DNA of 64,000 bases. Origin: Adiantum capillus-veneris (Eukaryota > Streptophyta > Polypodiopsida > Polypodiales > Pteridaceae). Within the stretch, counting starts at the first letter, position 1; each line of letters opens with the position of its first letter. Position numbers and translations under genes: made by a program. The notes under the pieces are model-generated. The model was not told where the DNA came from. It was given only the letters and a program-made list of their open reading frames with translations, and ran no database searches. This document shows positions 1 to 13,192 of this stretch, piece by piece. The stretch covers positions 78,540,332 to 78,604,331 of the forward strand of contig CM043960.1 of NCBI GenBank assembly GCA_014529385.2. The letters run 5' to 3'.

Positions 1-3000
1 CTCTCTCTTCAAGGATATGGCCTGGCCCTTGAAGCATGGACCGTGTAATCGCATAAGCGGGTGCGACGGGTGGTATTGGCGATGTCACACTAGCAATTTC
101 GACCAAATTCAGGGGTGTGATTTTAGGCGCATTTGGGTTATAGGGGCATTGGGCAATCAAGTGATCTATGCCACAACGATTACATGTGAGTATTGGCATT
201 GCAGACGTGCTCCCTTGATTCATTTGCATATGTGCAGCATTCTTTTGCAGCCTAATAGGGCACTCCGCTGCTCGATGTGGTCCACCACACTCGTAGCATT
301 GAAGAGGTGGCCTCCTAGCCTGGGTGTTGATATTTTGACCTCTGGATGCGAGAGCAGTAGCTTGATAAACCGGCTTGACTTGTCCCCAACAATCTTCCAT
401 GTAGTATATAGGACACTCTTCCAATGTATCAAGTCTGTAGGCAATACTAGTGTCTATTTCCTCCTCACTGCCATCTGCATAAGCATTTGATGGCTCGCAA
501 CCCACTTGGTTCATAGGGGCGACTCTTGGATGCGGGGGCTGCGGTCCTAGCACAGGAGGTGGTAGCGGTGTAGCTTGTACAACATTTTGAGATCTAGGGA
601 CCATGTGTTGCGGTAGTTGCTCAACAGGTGGAGCAGGCATCAATACAGGAGCTCGAGGTGCATCCGTCCAGGCTACAGGTGGTATATTTGCCATCATACG
701 TTTGATCATTAAACAATCCTTAGCTTGGTGACCATACCTACCACATGCGTTGCAAGTTCCATTAAATTTTACTCTAAACGTAGGGCACTCACTAGTGCTA
801 TGTGGACCTAAGCAAATGGAACACCATTGTTGCTCCCTTCTTGGATACATGTGACTATTTTGAGGGGGTCGATTATCCTTAAGAGACTCTTGGATTGCCT
901 TGGTGAGGTCTGTCAAGAATGTCTCAAATACCTTTGGCTCATTGGCAATGGGCTTTGCAGTCATGGGTTCATACTCAATGGCTTGTGAGCTAGTGGATCT
1001 CGTGTCAGTAGACACCCTCATGCCTGCTATCATCAAGTTGTCCTCTAGTTGGATTGCATTGGCAGTGACATCTTCCCAGGTTGTGATACCTCTAATCACT
1101 AGTCCATTATAGATTCCTTCATTCCTCAACCCTCGGATGAATCGATCAAGCAGTTGATTATTGTTGAAGCACTCATTTACAGGGCAACGAGAGTTTAAGT
1201 GCTTTAGACGACTAATGAAGTCCCTTACTGACTCTCCTTCCTTACGTTCGGCCTTCTGTAGCTGAGATGCTACACCCCAAAGCACACCTTCTCGTATGTA
1301 CTCCTTTAGAAACAACCTTCGAAGGGTAGGGTAGATTGTTTTCTCGTCCACCCTTAGGGTCCTATACCAATCTCCAGCCTTCCCACTTAATGTCAAGCTT
1401 AAGGCATTGCACTTATGTAGTTCGTTGCGTTCCCCTAAGGAATCACATACTTGTTCAAACACTTCAATGTGTTTCCTAGCATCTTCGTCCCCATTGAATT
1501 TTTGCGTGAGTTTGGCAATTTGTACTGCCTTACTTCTAGGCTCTCTATCAGATGCGTAACGCATATTTTCCGCGATAGATCGACCTATGGTTTGAGCAAA
1601 CGCTGCCAAGTCACCTATGTGAGGAGGCAGGGCCGGTGGAGGTACTCTTGGAATCATATGTGGGAGAGGAACGGGTACCGGTCTTGGCATATGTGTGGAT
1701 GATGCAGGATATGGAACATAACCGGGCATAGGTCCACTCGGATAAGAGCTAGGGAGCGGCACTCGAGGAGCATAAGCAAGTGGTACAATTGGAGGTGTGG
1801 GGGCCATGTGTGCATAAGGGGCTAGAGGCACATACGGTCGAGGCCCCATATTAGGTACTACGACACTAGGTAGTGGCACTGCGCTAACCGTAGATGTCAT
1901 CGGTACATTCTCTGTCAGGCTTATCCCTGGAGTGAGCACTGTGTTTTCGTTGATAGAGGGTTGAGCCAAGTTAGGGAAGCTAAAGTTTTCGCTCGGAGGC
2001 TCAGATTGCATAGAGACCCCAGGTGAAATGACGTAAGATGGGTCCATGGGGCTCATTAGAGGAGTCTCCATTTGTGATAGAGTAGGCTGTTGAGCCTTGC
2101 TCGTATCCAGAAATCTCATGGGGCCAGTTGAGAGTATATTTACCCCTCGGTTTTGCCTTTCTGATTGAATAATGCCATGGATAACATTACAGATCATTTT
2201 CTGTTGATCTTCGATGCTCGTGGCACTAGAGGTGGATTGTACAATCTCTATCCATCCTACATGGTAGGCATGGCCAGAGTGTAGATCCGTCAACACCTCA
2301 GTGTGGAGGTCGTATGTCCAATGATCATTAATGAACAATCCTTCTAGAGTCGACGTGTTTCTTGTGAGGTAGAAGCAATGTTGCTCCCCGTGGTTTTACT
2401 TGCCACCAACGGTACTCTAGAGGGAACTTCTGAAGAAGGCAGCTCAACAGGGCCTTCTTGGTAAGAAGTTGGTAGAATATCCACATGGACACTCTTTGGG
2501 GGTGTGGGGTCCACGTGCGATGTGAAAGGAGAGTCCACTTCCCCACCCCCTTCGTGTGCTTCATTTGCATCAGGTTCCGAGCGAGTAGCTCTACCTAATG
2601 TTTCCATGAAACGGCTAAACATACTAGTACTAGGCTGTGGAGCTTCGGGAGGTGCATGGCCTTCTCTCTCAGTGTTTTGGGTAGGGTATGCTTCCATGAT
2701 TTCTGAGTCGGAGGAGGAATCACTAGCGGCTATTTTAGGGTCTTAGGTGGTGCTACCTTGTGTCCCCGCTGAGGGTCTAGAGCTTATCGTGGATGGGTAA
2801 TGGGTGTCCGTATGAACAGAGGCACCCTCAATATGCTCGTGTTCTAGCACCCGCCCAGAGCGTAAGTGCATGTGCTTTTGATACCCTAAGGTGTCAAAAA
2901 GCTGCTCTAGGAGGCCTTGTGACTAGTTTTTAGCGTGTTTTTTGTTTGTTTTTTTGCTAGATTTTTTAGAGCGTGTCGTGGAATGGGCCGTGTGATAGCT

Positions 3001-3250
3001 CGAAACGAGCGTATCGGTCAGAGGGTCATGCCGTGCTTTACAGCCCTCCGTTTGGTCACTCTATGCCCTCGGAATCCCTAAAACTGTCAATTTCCAGTAG
3101 GGAACTAGGCCCAAACTAGAAAGTCTAAGGGTGCAAGTGGGAAGAGAAAGGAGGAGAGTGGAGGACTTGTCCCACATGCTCTCATTCTCTCTTGAGGGAG
3201 TAGGGTATATATATAAGAGTGAGTCTAGTATATATCATAAGATTGAGGAC

Positions 3251-3290
3251 TGGGCTTGGGCTTGGGCTTGGGCTTGGGCTTGGGCTTGGG
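3251..3290. repeat. Hexamer microsatellite (TGGGCT)n
   Basis: There are about 6.7 perfect copies of TGGGCT. Each unit gives a GGG run separated by CTT, so the plus strand has the form of a G-quadruplex. It lies in the G-A leader, just downstream of a TATATATATAAG motif. Confidence 0.9.
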
Positions 3291-3466
3291 CAAATGATCC
3301 CGATCTATCTTTTATACAAACCAACCCGTCCGTTTTAAGAGTCACGTTTTTTATTTTCGAAAAATTTAACCGCCCGCTCACTCGCGTTTTTATTTTCCGG
3401 TTTTTTTTTTTTTTAATGGATTTTTTTTCAAAAAAAAATTTATTTTTATTTTATATACAGAAAACG

Positions 3467-3700
3467 CAGAAATTCAAAGATGCAGAAATTAAAGATGCAG
3501 AACTTGAAAACGCAGAAATTGAAAACGCAGAAATTGAAATTGCAGAAATTGAAATTGCAGAAATTGAAATTGCAGAAATTGAAAATGCAGAAAATTGAAA
3601 AAACGCAAGCAATTGCAGAAAATTAGAACTTGACAGAAAATTTAACACAGAAAACGCAAAAAATGCAGAAATTGAAACTTGACAGAAAATGCAGAAAACG
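3467..3700. repeat. A-rich minisatellite (GCAGAAATTGAAA units)
   Basis: Short units of the form GCAGAAATTGAAA(A/T) repeat with small changes across the G-A leader, most regularly at 3473-3600. The open reading frames over this tract on both strands are low-complexity by-products of the repeat and are not called as genes. Confidence 0.8.
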
Positions 3701-3824
3701 CAAAAAACAGAAATCTCCACACACTCCTTCCCTGCCTTTCCTATGATAGAAATTGCACCACAAGGAAGCGTAAAGTGCTAACCGAGCTTAGTGTAGGGCA
3801 TATCCCCGGCAGCGGCGCCAAAAA

Positions 3825-4402
3825 TGTGCGCTCCTTGCCGCACTGTCGAAGCAAGGGACTTGCCAATACACCGTATGCGAGCCACAAACGGCTCCAAGCA
3901 CACAACAAGCCTAAACTAGCAAGCTCAAGAGAACAAAGGGTGTGTCACTCACCGCTCTACGCTCGCCTTCGTGGTGGATTCCTCGCCGCGATGAAAAAGA
4001 AGCTGCAGTCGTGCCGCGCTCAACCGCTTCGCCGCCGTCGTGCCTTCGTAATGCTCGATCGCACACACACTCTCCCTGTCTCTCTCTCTCTCTCACACAC
4101 ACACACAAGGAGGTGAAGAAGAAGAAGATGGAGATGGAGCAAGAGCACTCTTCTATTGCACAAATGAGAGAATGAGTAAAAATTAGGTTTAGTTGGCTTT
4201 TATAGGAGCTCACCCCATTCACACTTGGGCGCCCATGCTTAACCAACTAATCCCTTGAATGTCCAAGTTAAAGTGCGCCTCTCATTGGCGATCACTCTTA
4301 CCCTTTTCCCATTGGTCCGACAAGCCCGGTACCTGACTCTACCAAATACATAATACACGTCCGTCGTAGGTGATGGGTGTCCGTGAGCCGTGAGGGTTAA
4401 CA
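3825..4402 (-). repeat. 5' LTR of G-A
   Basis: On the minus strand it starts TGTTAACCC and ends GCGCACA, directly before the TGGCGCC primer site. It is about 578 bp long and contains a (CT)n(CA)n block at 4080-4107. The related relic G-B has a similar but longer block in its matching LTR. The outer boundary at 4402 is inferred from the TG...CA rule, because the partner LTR is outside the window. Confidence 0.6.
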
Positions 4403-4559
4403 TGCATTTTCATATGCTTACTCTAGTGCAACATTATAAGCATTGACAAGGTTCATATTATCCTTAAGCTAGGTTCCTTGCATCCATTTAGCATCTTAAA
4501 AAGGATAATTATTTAACTTCATAAGATATCGTCAGATAATCTTACCGTTTCTTAATACC
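4403..4559. other. Short AT-rich spacer between two gypsy relics
   Basis: I see no coding or structural feature here. It may be the decayed 3' edge of the relic to its right. Confidence 0.5.
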
Positions 4560-7500
4560 TTTTCTTCATGTCATAGGATGGACTTAGATTGAAGTACTTC
4601 TTCTTGATCTTCAATTTTTGGAGGGTCTGCAACTATTGCTTCTTTTGATGACGCTCCTTTGTAAGGCTTATGTAGGTTCTCATGGAAAACATTGTGCATG
4701 AGCCAATGGTTGGGCAACTTCAATTGATAAGCCATCTCATTGACTGGCTTCAGAATTTTAAGGACCATAGTATCTTTTTGCTAGTTCAGCATCACACTCT
4801 TGGTGGTCCGTAGGACTCTTGCCCATAGTATGCCTCAGATGAGCCGTGAGAAATTTAGCAAGACCCAATCATTTTCCTTAAAAGCTAAGACTCTTCTGTG
4901 CTTATTAGCAGCAACCCTTTTTGCCTTTCCTGTGAGATGGATATAGCCCCTTTAAACTTTGGAAAATATTCTTGTAGGTCTCGGCTATATTCATCAGCAG
5001 CAAAGATCTTCCCATGTACTTTAAGTAGTAAGGGACTTTTGGATCTTCCTTCTTTAACCTCAAAAGGTACTTTCCCCATAGAAGTATGTACAATATCATT
5101 GTACACATACTCTATAAGAGGTAGGTACTTCTATCATTGAGAACATTGATATACTTCCATGGCATAGGCTTTTAGTATATCAAGAATCTCTAGATTAGTT
5201 ATTTTGCTTTGGTCATCCGTTTGTGGATGATAGGCTTAAAGAGAAATATAATCTACTTCCTAGATTCTCAAAGAGACCCTTCTAGAACTTGTTGGTCATT
5301 CTAGGATCTTTGTCCGATACTATGGATGTTGGAAATCCATGATGCTTGAAAATTTGAGAAATGTATCGACCACTTGATTGTGCTTGCCAACAATGTATCG
5401 ACCACTTGATTGTGCTTGCCAAAAATGTGAGCAATATGAAATTTAAATTGCAAAAGAAAATTTTCCCACCTCATTTGTTTGTCGGAGAGCTTGGTTTGCG
5501 TCATGAAGTTCTTGAGGCTTTGTGATCCATTCGTAAGATGAATGGAGTCCCCAAGAGACAGTGTTCCACGTGTTTAGGGCATACAGAATAGCTAGTAGCT
5601 CTTTTTCGTATTTGCCCAATACTCACTTATCGAAGTTGAGTCTTTGACTCGCATATATTATGGCATGCCCTTCTTGAAGCAAAATAGCTCCAAGGCAATT
5701 ACCACAAGCATCACATTGGACTTCAAATGTCTTTGAGAGATCTAATAGTGTGAGCACATATTGAGAGATAAGATTCTCCTTAAACTTCTCAAAAGCTTCT
5801 TGTACTTTTGCAGTCCATGAATACTTAACGTTTCTTTTTGTTAAATCATGTAATGGGCCTGCTATTAACGAGAACTTTTTCTATGAAGCATCTATAGTAT
5901 GCATACATATCGATGAAGCTTCGTACCTCATGTAGATTCCTTGGATTAGGCCATCCTTTTATTATCTCTAACTTTGTTGGATCCATACGGGTGCCATCAT
6001 TAGAGATAATGTGACCTAAATATTGAATCTCTTGTAGAAAAAATCACTTTTCTTTTGATTAATGAAAAGCTTATTCTCTCTCACAACTTGAAAGGTTACC
6101 TGGAGGTGTTGCTTGTACTCTTCAAGAGAATTTGGATGGCCTGATATTTGTTCATCATGAGTTTGAATGCATCTGGAGCATTTGTCAGGCCAAAACTTGT
6201 AAATTATCAAATAGATTTTCTACCTACGGCACGGGAAATCTATTTTTGATAGTGATCTTATTTAGTGCTCTATAGTTAACACACATGTTATATGTGTCGT
6301 CTTTCTTTTGCACTAAAAGCAATGGTGAACAAAATGGAGAGGAGCTAGACCTCACCATCCCCTTTTTTTTTAACGAATTCATGCACTTGCCTCAAGATCT
6401 CCTCTTGTTGATCTTGTGAAACTCGATAAGGAGGCTTGTTAGGCGGTGAGCTTTTTGATAGGAGCTCAATTGCATGGTCATCATCCCTCATTTTAGAGAT
6501 AGCTCACTAGGGATGTCATCAATGAAAACATCTTGGAATCCATTTAGAAAATTAGACAACTCTAATTTCTCTTGATTTCCTTTATTGTAGGGATATGGTG
6601 TTCCCCAACTCATTAGCATCTATGTACATGCTCTTTTCCCTAAAGGTGAAGTAGATTCTCCTTTCAAGGAACTTCATGTTTGGAAGCCATGCGGTTAAAC
6701 CATGGTGCCCCAACGATAACATTCTCATGTTTGAGAGGGAAGATGAAGAAATCCTTTTTGTCCACATAGCTTTGGACATGAAGCCTTAATTTTCCAATTA
6801 AGGGAGTAACTGAGATGTCTTGTCCCTTGATCTAGCTCCATTGGCTTTCAATGTATCTCCCATCTAGTGGGCTTGTATGCCTAGCTCAGTGGTCAACTCC
6901 GTGGATATGAAGTTGTGAGTTGAACCATGGTCAAACAAAATAAAGGAATCATACTCTTGCATCTTTCCCCAAGCATAGGAAAGGAGAAATCCTTGGCAAT
7001 GAGCATCCTCTTTTTGGAGCTTCAAACATAGAGGCTCTAGGAGTCTCATTGCGGGCAATTCTCTTGGGGCAAGGATGATAGCCGTGGCCTTGCTCCCCAC
7101 ACTTAAAACATTTGTGGTCCTTACGAAAAGCTTATAGTTCTCTAGGAGAGAGTTTATATTTACCTATGTAAACTCCCTTCTCCTTGAACCGATTATTTTT
7201 GTTGTTTGTTGGAATGGCCTTGGGAAGAATTTTGGGCATTGGATTTCCCCTTGGCATCACTTTTGTCTTTATTTTCCATGGGCTTGACATTCCATCTAGC
7301 CCCTTGTTGGAAATTGATGCGCGAAGCAAACATGGTGTGGTGGATTACCTTGGTGATAGAACAAGACCGTTGAGAGTTGACATCCTTGGCCATCTCTTTG
7401 GGTAATCCCGCACAGAATAGTTTCTTTTGCACGGCAAAGTCTATCTTTTGAAGGATAGTAGTCTTGAGATGTACATCCCAAAACTTGTCCACATATTTGT

Positions 7501-7590
7501 GGATAGACTCATGAGAGAGAAGCTTTAAAACTTCACCATTTGGTAAGCACTTTGTCCTTTGCATCACTTTGAAGGAATTGCTTCATGTAT
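4560..7590 (-). mobile_element. Decayed Ty3/gypsy relic G-C (gag to integrase)
   Basis: Read on the minus strand, parts appear in the gypsy order. A gag region lies at about 7190-7570. A protease-like stretch with the FDHGSTHNFIS motif follows at about 6860-7100, then reverse transcriptase remains at about 5850-6400. RNase H remains lie at about 5300-5850, integrase remains at about 4880-5250, and an integrase C-terminal tail at about 4570-4770. The order protease, reverse transcriptase, RNase H, integrase assigns it to Ty3/gypsy. No LTR can be recognised at either side. It is an old fossil with many breaks and no intact domain. Confidence 0.7.
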
Positions 7591-7621
7591 AGTTGAGTGT
7601 GTATGTCTCATGCCTTATGGT

Positions 7622-8188
7622 TGATTTGGCTATTAGATAGGACATTGCCAACATCATCTACACTAACAATCAAAGCGCATTGGCAGTTGTGAGGAGCCTA
7701 GTTTTTCATGCTCGCACAAAGCACATTGAGGTGCATTATCACTATGTCAAAGAGAGACTCTCAATAGGAGGGATCAACTTGGCTTATGTGCAGACAAAGG
7801 ACAACCTTGTAGATCTGTTCACAAAGCCATTTCCTTGTGAGATGTTAAAATCTTTTCGTAAATCTTTGGGCTTGCTCCCCTTTGTGGAATGATCATGCAC
7901 TCAGAGCATAGCATTTCCCTATATATTATGTTCCAGCTCTTGTTCACCATGCATTCCCAAGGGGGATTTGTTAACATACATATGTGGTAGTGATGTGTGT
8001 GGCCATGCTTAGGACTATTGGGGCATTTTTTCTTTCACTAGGAGGTTTTTCCCATTGTATATATGCCCATCATTTTAGGACTACGTATCTTTCCATTGTG
8101 CACTAAGCAATACACTCTCTGTTGTATGCCTTGAGCTTCTTCATCTTCTCCAAGCTGTGTGTGTTTCCCAACAACCCTAAATTTAACA
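7622..8188 (+). mobile_element. Copia 3' fragment: RNase H tail plus LTR
   Basis: The first part (7622-7890) encodes the end of a copia RNase H that closely matches the ends of the three larger copia elements in this window. A polypurine tract (AAGGGGGATT) and an LTR follow. Everything upstream of the RNase H tail is missing, and the fragment abuts gypsy relic G-C. It is a fossil, older than copia-1 and copia-3 judging by its divergence. Confidence 0.85.
7969..8188 (+). repeat. Copia LTR, diverged copy
   Basis: It starts TGTTAACATA, ends TTTAACA, and is about 220 bp long. It aligns along its length with the 227-bp LTR of copia-1, roughly 80-85% by eye. It may be the 3' LTR of the fragment to its left, the 5' LTR of copia-2, or both if the two were joined by LTR recombination. 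Confidence 0.8.
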
Positions 8189-8243
8189 CAAATTTGTTAG
8201 CAAGAAGATAATAGCAAAATTTCTTTGCTGCATAAATCATAGC

Positions 8244-8470
8244 TGTTACCATATACATGTGGTAGTGATGTGTGTGAACACACTAGGACCGCCGGGGCAT
8301 TTTTTCCCTCTTTAGGAGGTTTTTTCCCCCGTGCATTGTATATACGCCCATCACTCTAGGGCTATCTATCTTTCCATTGCACACTAAGTAACACACTCTC
8401 TATTGTGTGCCTTGAGCTTCCTTCGTCTTCTCCAAGCTGTGTGTGTTTCTCTGCAACCCTAATTCCAACA
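8244..8470 (+). repeat. 5' LTR of copia-1
   Basis: It is 227 bp, starts TGTTACCATATAC and ends TTCCAACA. A TATA-like stretch (TTGTATATACGC) lies near 8337. The primer site follows two bases after its end. Confidence 0.95.
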
Positions 8471-8472
8471 AT

Positions 8473-8484
8473 TGGTATCAGAGC
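8473..8484 (+). other. Primer-binding site of copia-1
   Basis: TGGTATCAGAGC matches the 3' end of plant initiator tRNA-Met, the usual copia primer. Confidence 0.9.
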
Positions 8485-11400
8485 AGGTCACGTCCTCCCG
8501 GGCTTAGTCGCTAGCTGCTCCAGCACACGCCTGCTCACTTTCTCCGATTTCAGTGAGCTTTGGCAAGCGTTCGCAGGTCGACAAATATTTTGGGAGAACT
8601 CGAAGAGCTTGGTCTGCTCATAATTTTGATTTGGGCTCATTTCGGCCTCCGTTTCCACTACGGGCAGTACTGCACAGGCTATTTCGTCATTTTGTCCAGA
8701 TTTTCTGTCAGTGCCGTTTTCTGCATAACAGGTGCCTTATAGTCTTCTACGGTTTGTGCTATATAGCACAAGTTGTTCCCGCTCCATTTCTCCTATTTTC
8801 GGGCAGTTTTCACATCAGGTGCAGCATTTACCATGGCTGACAACAACAACACAGATGTGTTCAAGATGTTTGCTGCTGAGGACAGGTTGGATGGGGACAA
8901 CTACCCTATGTGGGCTTATATGATGCAACACGTTCTTGTGTCAAAAGGTGTCTGGAACATTGTGCAGGGCATTGATGTACGTCCTGGTTCTGAAGATGTA
9001 GGCGATATTGAGGATGTTGCAGGTCTTGCTGCAAGGATTGCAGCTGTTAGAGTTGTTTTGCCTACAGCAGAACAAGCTCGTTGGGATGTTAAGGATGCAC
9101 AGGCTCATGCATTGATTGCGTTGTCTGTGAAGCGCACCATTATTCCTCACATCCGTTCAGCAAAATCTGCAAAACAGGCTTGGGATATTCTAGCAGGTCT
9201 TTATGCAAGCCGCAATGAGGCTAAAATTGCTTTGCTGCGTAAAGAGCTAGAGTCGAAGATTATGCATGAGGAAGATGATATGGACACTTTCCTTGCTAGT
9301 GTCAAGGATATCAATGAGCAACTCATTTCTGCAGGTGAAGTCATTTCTGACAGTTCCCTTGTGCAGACTGTTCTTGATGCCTTACCAAATTCCTACCAGA
9401 CTTTTGCTAGTACTTGGAGACTGATGACCCAAGGAAATCCTGAAGTTGTCAAGTTTGATGCATTATGCACATTGCTGTTGCAAGAGTCACTTTCTAGAAA
9501 AAACAGGACTAGGCAGCGTGCAGTTGAACAGGCTTTTATTGCTTCTCAAAGAAAGGGTGGTAACAGTAATGCAGCCACTTCTTATGGTTCTGCTGCGAGT
9601 GGCAAAATTTCTGTTCCTAATGCTTCTGCTGGCAGCACTTCGTCTGGCAATTCTGGTGATAAGGGCAAAAAGAAGATGCGTTGCCATTATTGTAAAGCCA
9701 ATGATCACTTGATCAAGTCGTGTCCTAAGTTGAAGGCCAAAGAGGCTAAGAAGAAAGAGGGTGGTTCCACTGCAAATGCTGGTTCCACTACAAATGCAGC
9801 CATTGTTGAGTCTTCTGTGAAAGGAGATTGTGATGCTGATGTTGATGCAGAATGGGCTTTTAGCGCAGAGTGCACTTACAATCCTGCTGTCCATGATGCA
9901 TGCTTGTCAGTTGCTGCAGATTCACATGTGTGGTATTTTGACAGTGGTGCTACAAAGCACATTACCTCACATCGTGAATTGTTTACCTCTCTCGAGTCTG
10001 TCCCTCATGGGAATTCAGTCACTTGTGCCAACAACGCCTCTTATCCAGTTCAGGGAGTTGGAAAGATTGTGCTCACTGCTGCTAATGGCAGTTCCTTCAC
10101 ACTTGTTGATGCACTTTATGTACCTGGGATCAAGAAGAATCTCTTGTCTGTATCCGCACTTGCTAGACTTGGACTTGTAGTCAAATTTGTGGATGACAGA
10201 TGTACAGTTCATGATCTCAGTTTTGGTGATGAAATTGTTGCATCTGGGCTTTTGTGCCGTGGGCTGTATAAGCTCACTTTGTATGACAAGTGTGGACAAA
10301 ATTTTGCAAATGCTGTTGCAGATTCAAGGGCTATTTCAGATGCAAAACTTTGGCATGCACGTTTTGGTCATCTGAATTTTGCCAGTTTGCTGCGTTTGCA
10401 GAAATCTGATATGGTTGCTTCTTTGCCGCCTCTTGAAGCACCTATCAAACATGTTTGTGAAGGCTGTATTCTGGGTAAAATGCAGCGTTCTAAGTTTCCA
10501 AAGGATGGTTCAGTTAGGGCCACATGCAGGTTGCAGCTTGTGCATAGTGACGTTTGTGGGCCCATGCAAACTCCGTCCTTGGGCAATTACCTGTACTTCG
10601 TGACTTTCATTGATGATTACTCCAGGCATGCGTGGGTATTTCCGCTTAAAGCGAAGTCCGAAGTTTTTATGTGCTTCAAACAATTTTTGGCTATGGCTGA
10701 AAATGTCTCAAAATGTACTATGGGCACCCTCCGTTCCGATCGAGGGGGGGAGTATATGTCTCATGAATTTAATGCATTTCTGGCTAGTCGTGGGATAAAA
10801 CACCAATGTACAGTGCCTTATACACCTCAGCAAAATGGTGTTGCTGAGAGGAAAAACAGGTCACTAACGGAAATGGCACGATGTATGGTCAAAAGTCAAG
10901 CTTTGCCGCATTCTTTTTGGCTTGAGGCCATCATGTGTGCCACTTATGTACTTAACAGGTGTCCTACGAAAGCTTTGCAGTCTATTACTCCATATGAAGC
11001 ATGGCATGATAGGAAACCTTCTATTGAGCACATGCGTGTTTTTGGCTGTTTGGCATATGCTTTGGTGCCACAAGTGCAGCGCAGAAAATTGGATGATAAG
11101 GCTGTCAAATGTATTTTTGTTGGTTATAGTGCTGAAAGCAAAGGTTACAGGTTGTATCATCCGCAAACAAAACGTATTTTGGTTTCACGGGATGTAGTGT
11201 TTGTGGAAGATTCTGTTCAACCCTTGCTGTCATGTACTAGAGACAGTAATGTAAGCTCACAGGACATTTATGACACTTTGTTGCCTCTTTTCAGTGGTGG
11301 AAATACGAATGTAAGTTCCAATGAGGCAAATGTACAGCCTATGGGGGTTTCTGAAAATGTTTTAGAACAGCCTATTACTGATGCAGATGTACATGATGTA

Positions 11401-13192
11401 CTTGATGAGGAAAGCTGAAAATGAGCAGGCTAGAGGTATGCCAAAATGGCTGGTGCACACTTTGCGTGATAGTAAATTGGATGCACCTTTATCTAGTCGT
11501 ACTCGTTCAGGCTCTCGCCATGCATCTTATGCATTAGATTGTTATGCTTTGGCTGTGTCTAGTTTACATGATGTTGAGGAGCCTCTGTCTTTTGATGAAG
11601 CACAGAATTCAGAAAATTGGATTGCTGCCATGAAATCAGAATATGATGCACTTATAGAGAATGACACATGGACTTTATGTGATTTGCCTCCTGGCAAAAA
11701 GGCCATTGGTACGAAGTGGGTTTACAAGTTGAAACGCAAGCCGGATGGTGAGATCGATCGCCATAAGGCTCGACTTGTTGCAAAGGGTTATGCACAACAA
11801 AAAGGCATAGATTATGAAGAGACTTTTGCTCCCACTTGTCGTATGACTACTGTGCGTTTTCTATGTGCATTGGCAGCTCATTTTGGTTGGGATGTACATC
11901 AATCAGACATTGTTACTGCTTTCTTGAATGGTGACATATTTGAGGAAGTTTATGTAACGCAGCCTCGCGGTTTTGTCATAAAAGGACAAGAGGACAAAGT
12001 GTGCAAATGTAAGAAGGCTTTGTATGGGTTGAAGCAATCTCCTCGTGCTTGGTATGAGAAAGCTGACACTCATTTGGTTAAACGAGGCTTTCGTAACAGT
12101 CCAACAGAAAGCACATTGTATGTAAAGCGTGAGGATGATGTATTTCTCATTGTGGTTCTTTATGTTGATGATTTGCTGATCAGTGGACCAAATGAGAGAC
12201 ATATTGCTGAATTTAAGGCTGATTTGAATGCTACTTTCAAGATGAAAGATTTGGGGCTGTTGCATCATTACTTGGGTATACAGTTTAAGCAGTGTGATGG
12301 TGGTATTGCCTTGTGTCAAAAAAGTTACATAGAGACATTGCTATGTAAGTTTGGACTTGAGGATTGCAAACCTATTGCCACTCCCATGGAAACAGGTTTG
12401 AAGTTGAGTCTACATGATGCTGGCGATCCTGCTGATGTCACTCTTTACCAAACTGCTGTTGGCTGCCTCATTTATGTATGCAACACGAGGCCAGATATTC
12501 AGTTTGCAGTCTCGCAGGTCAGCAGATTTATGCATAGCCCAGGGTCTAAGCATTGGCAGGCTGTCAAGAGGATTTTCCGCTACCTTAGTGGCACTTTACA
12601 TCTTGGCTTGTTCTATCCCAAGGGGGGATCATTGCCGCCAGACTTACATGCTTATTCGGACTCAGATTGGGCTGGTTGTTTTGACACGCGAGTGTCCACA
12701 AGTGGTTTTTGTTTCATGCTTGGCAGTTCATGTATATCATGGTTGAGCAAGAAGCAACCTACTGTGGCCACTTCGAGTTGTGAGGCTGAGTACAGGGCAG
12801 TCTTCACAGCTACGGTTGAGTGTGTATGGCTCAGACGCCTTATGGCTGACTTGGGTGTTGGACAGGACACTGCCAACACTATCTACACTGACAGTCAGAG
12901 CGCATTGGCAGTTGCGAGGAACCCAGTTTTTCATGCTCGCACAAAGCACATTGAGGTGCATTACCACTATGTCAGGGAGAGGCTCTCAGCAGGAGAGATC
13001 AGCTTGGCTTATGTGCCAACACAGGACAACCTTGCAGATCTTTTCACAAAGGCATTGTCTCGTGAGAAGCTTGAAGCTTTCCACAAAGCTTTGGGCTTAC
13101 TCCCCTTTGTGGACTGATCCTGTCCTCAGGGCATGGCACTTCCCTTTACTCATGTGCCAGCTCTCGTTCACCGCATCACTCCAGGGGGGATT

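Larger units (their letters stand above)
1..4402 (-). mobile_element. Old Ty3/gypsy retrotransposon G-A, 5' part (LTR, leader, gag region)
   Basis: Read on the minus strand, this has an LTR (3825-4402), a primer-binding region with TGGCGCCGCTGCCGGGGA just after it, a leader of about 1 kb, and a long proline-rich gag region that runs off the left edge of the window. A cysteine-rich zinc-knuckle stretch lies near 250-310. The gag region matches a second relic at about 32857-35830 base for base over long stretches at moderate divergence, so both belong to one family. The element is a fossil with many breaks. Its pol part and 3' LTR lie outside the window. The family call rests on the gag layout and the TGGCGCC primer site, so the finer lineage is uncertain. 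Confidence 0.75.

Noticed and set aside
17-490. Plus-strand frame of 157 residues at the left edge
   Set aside because: It runs antisense to the zinc-knuckle part of gypsy G-A gag and has no family likeness of its own.
3251-3290. Interstitial telomere repeat
   Set aside because: The unit is TGGGCT, not the plant telomere unit TTTAGGG.
3131-3720. Frames encoding WAWAWA, EIAEIE or ISAISIS repeats
   Set aside because: These are translations of the hexamer and the A-rich minisatellite, not protein genes.
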